A stretch of 6,548 bases of DNA from Acidobacteriota bacterium (GTDB lineage Bacteria; Acidobacteriota; Terriglobia; Terriglobales; Acidobacteriaceae): positions 1 through 6,548 of the forward strand of contig JAJZIF010000223.1 in the NCBI GenBank assembly GCA_021810735.1. The letters are read 5' to 3'. A program made the translations under genes and the position numbers. Positions 5,778 to 6,548 of this stretch are shown here, piece by piece. A model generated the notes under the pieces. It searched no databases and was not told where the DNA came from. It saw only the letters and a list, made by a program, of their open reading frames with translations. The first letter of the stretch is position 1, and each line of letters starts with the position of its first letter.

Positions 5778-6548
5778 ATGGAATTTCGCTTCCCCAAAGG
5801 AAAATTGCCTGTGGCTCATCGACTGTTTCGATTCTTCGTTTTAGCTGTTTTGCCTTTTGTCCTCGCAACGACGCTTCTGGCGCAGCAGAATACCGGTAGC
5901 CTGCACGGCGTAGTCGCCGATCCCACGGGAGCCATCATTCCCGGCGCGTCCATCGTTGTTTCCGGCAACGGCCAGAAGCTCAGCACCACCAGCGGCCCCA
6001 CCGGCCACTTCCAATTCAATGGCCTCACGCCCGGACAATATACGGTCGATACCACCATCGAGGGTTTTACTCACTACGAATTACAGGGCGTGGCGATCGC
6101 TCCGGGCACATCCAAGACACTCAATATCTCCATGACCATTGCCGCGCAGCAGCAAAACGTTCAGGTGAATGCCGAAAGCTCCACCATCGACACCTCTCCA
6201 GAATCGAACGTCAATGCGGTGGTCATCAAAGGGAAGGACCTCGACGCGCTCTCCGACGATCCCGATCAGTTGGCGACCGACCTGCAAGCCCTGGCAGGCC
6301 CATCGGCCGGTCCCAATGGCGGTCAGATCTATGTTGACGGCTTCTCCGGCGGCCAAATTCCGCCCAAGGAGGACATTCGCGAAATTGTCATCAATCAGAA
6401 CCCCTTCTCGGCAGAGTTTGACAGCCTCGGCTACGGCCGCGTTGAAATCTACACCAAAGCCGGCACCGGCCACATGCATGGACACGTTTTTTCCATGGGC
6501 AATGACTCCCCATTCGACGCCCAGAACCCGATCCTGAACTCCAACCGT
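5778..6548 (+). CDS. Oar-like TonB-dependent receptor, N-terminal part (partial)
   Basis: The gene runs off the right edge after 257 codons with no stop. Family members are outer-membrane beta-barrels, often near 1000 residues, presumed to take up large substrates using TonB energy. From ATG 5778, a signal peptide has basic residues, a hydrophobic run (about 18-34) and likely cleavage after L-L-A35 before Q-Q. A carboxypeptidase-regulatory-like domain follows (about 38-125), with G-x-V-x-D-P-T-G-A-x-I-P-G-A (44-57) and G-x-F-x-F-x-G-L-x-P-G-x-Y (76-88). The plug-like region then begins, with Q-I-Y-V-D-G-F (183-189), I-R-E-I-V-I-N-Q-N-P-F-S-A-E-F (200-214) and G-R-V-E-I-Y-T-K-A-G-T (220-230), typical of acidobacterial receptors. 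GTG 5811, with AAAGGAAA 8-9 bases upstream, is a real alternative start and gives a 24-residue signal peptide. Substrate unknown. Confidence 0.9.
   Translation, partial: MEFRFPKGKLPVAHRLFRFFVLAVLPFVLATTLLAQQNTGSLHGVVADPTGAIIPGASIVVSGNGQKLSTTSGPTGHFQFNGLTPGQYTVDTTIEGFTHYELQGVAIAPGTSKTLNISMTIAAQQQNVQVNAESSTIDTSPESNVNAVVIKGKDLDALSDDPDQLATDLQALAGPSAGPNGGQIYVDGFSGGQIPPKEDIREIVINQNPFSAEFDSLGYGRVEIYTKAGTGHMHGHVFSMGNDSPFDAQNPILNSNR

Overview
The window looks like a surface-polysaccharide gene region from a Gram-negative bacterium, most likely an acidobacterium (Terriglobia-like). The main pointer is the last gene, which starts an Oar-like TonB-dependent receptor with an N-terminal carboxypeptidase-regulatory domain, a family greatly expanded in Acidobacteriota. 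The GC-rich codon use fits too. No rRNA or other marker gene is present, so this placement is an inference.

Left end (1-1263, + strand): the last 56 codons of glucose-1-phosphate cytidylyltransferase (rfbF) overlap a complete CDP-glucose 4,6-dehydratase (rfbG). Together they make CDP-4-keto-6-deoxyglucose, the branch point to 3,6-dideoxyhexoses and related CDP sugars. No further CDP-sugar gene follows in this window.

Middle (4029 down to 1217, - strand): a three-gene transcription unit encodes a GtrA-like membrane protein, a GtrB/DPM1-like family 2 glycosyltransferase with two C-terminal membrane segments, and an acyltransferase-3 (OafA-type) membrane protein. The last two overlap by 8 bases. 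The acyltransferase runs 47 bases into the 3' end of rfbG from the opposite strand. The set resembles serotype-conversion (gtr) cassettes that modify O-antigen through undecaprenyl-phosphate-linked sugars, but the usual third membrane glycosyltransferase is missing and an acyltransferase takes its place.

Right of that (4169-5137, + strand): a divergently transcribed soluble family 2 glycosyltransferase. With the genes to its left it suggests assembly and decoration of one glycan.

5138-5777: about 640 bases without a convincing gene. The first ~400 bases show nothing recognisable. From 5534 to 5684 lies a compact structured element: 13-base terminal inverted repeats enclose two inverted units sharing GTCATT...GAAGAATCC, one of which forms a strong hairpin. 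It looks like a REPIN or MITE. It is followed by an AT-rich stretch with an 11-base direct repeat at a 20-base period.

5778-6548: the 5' part of the TonB-dependent receptor gene, which runs off the window.
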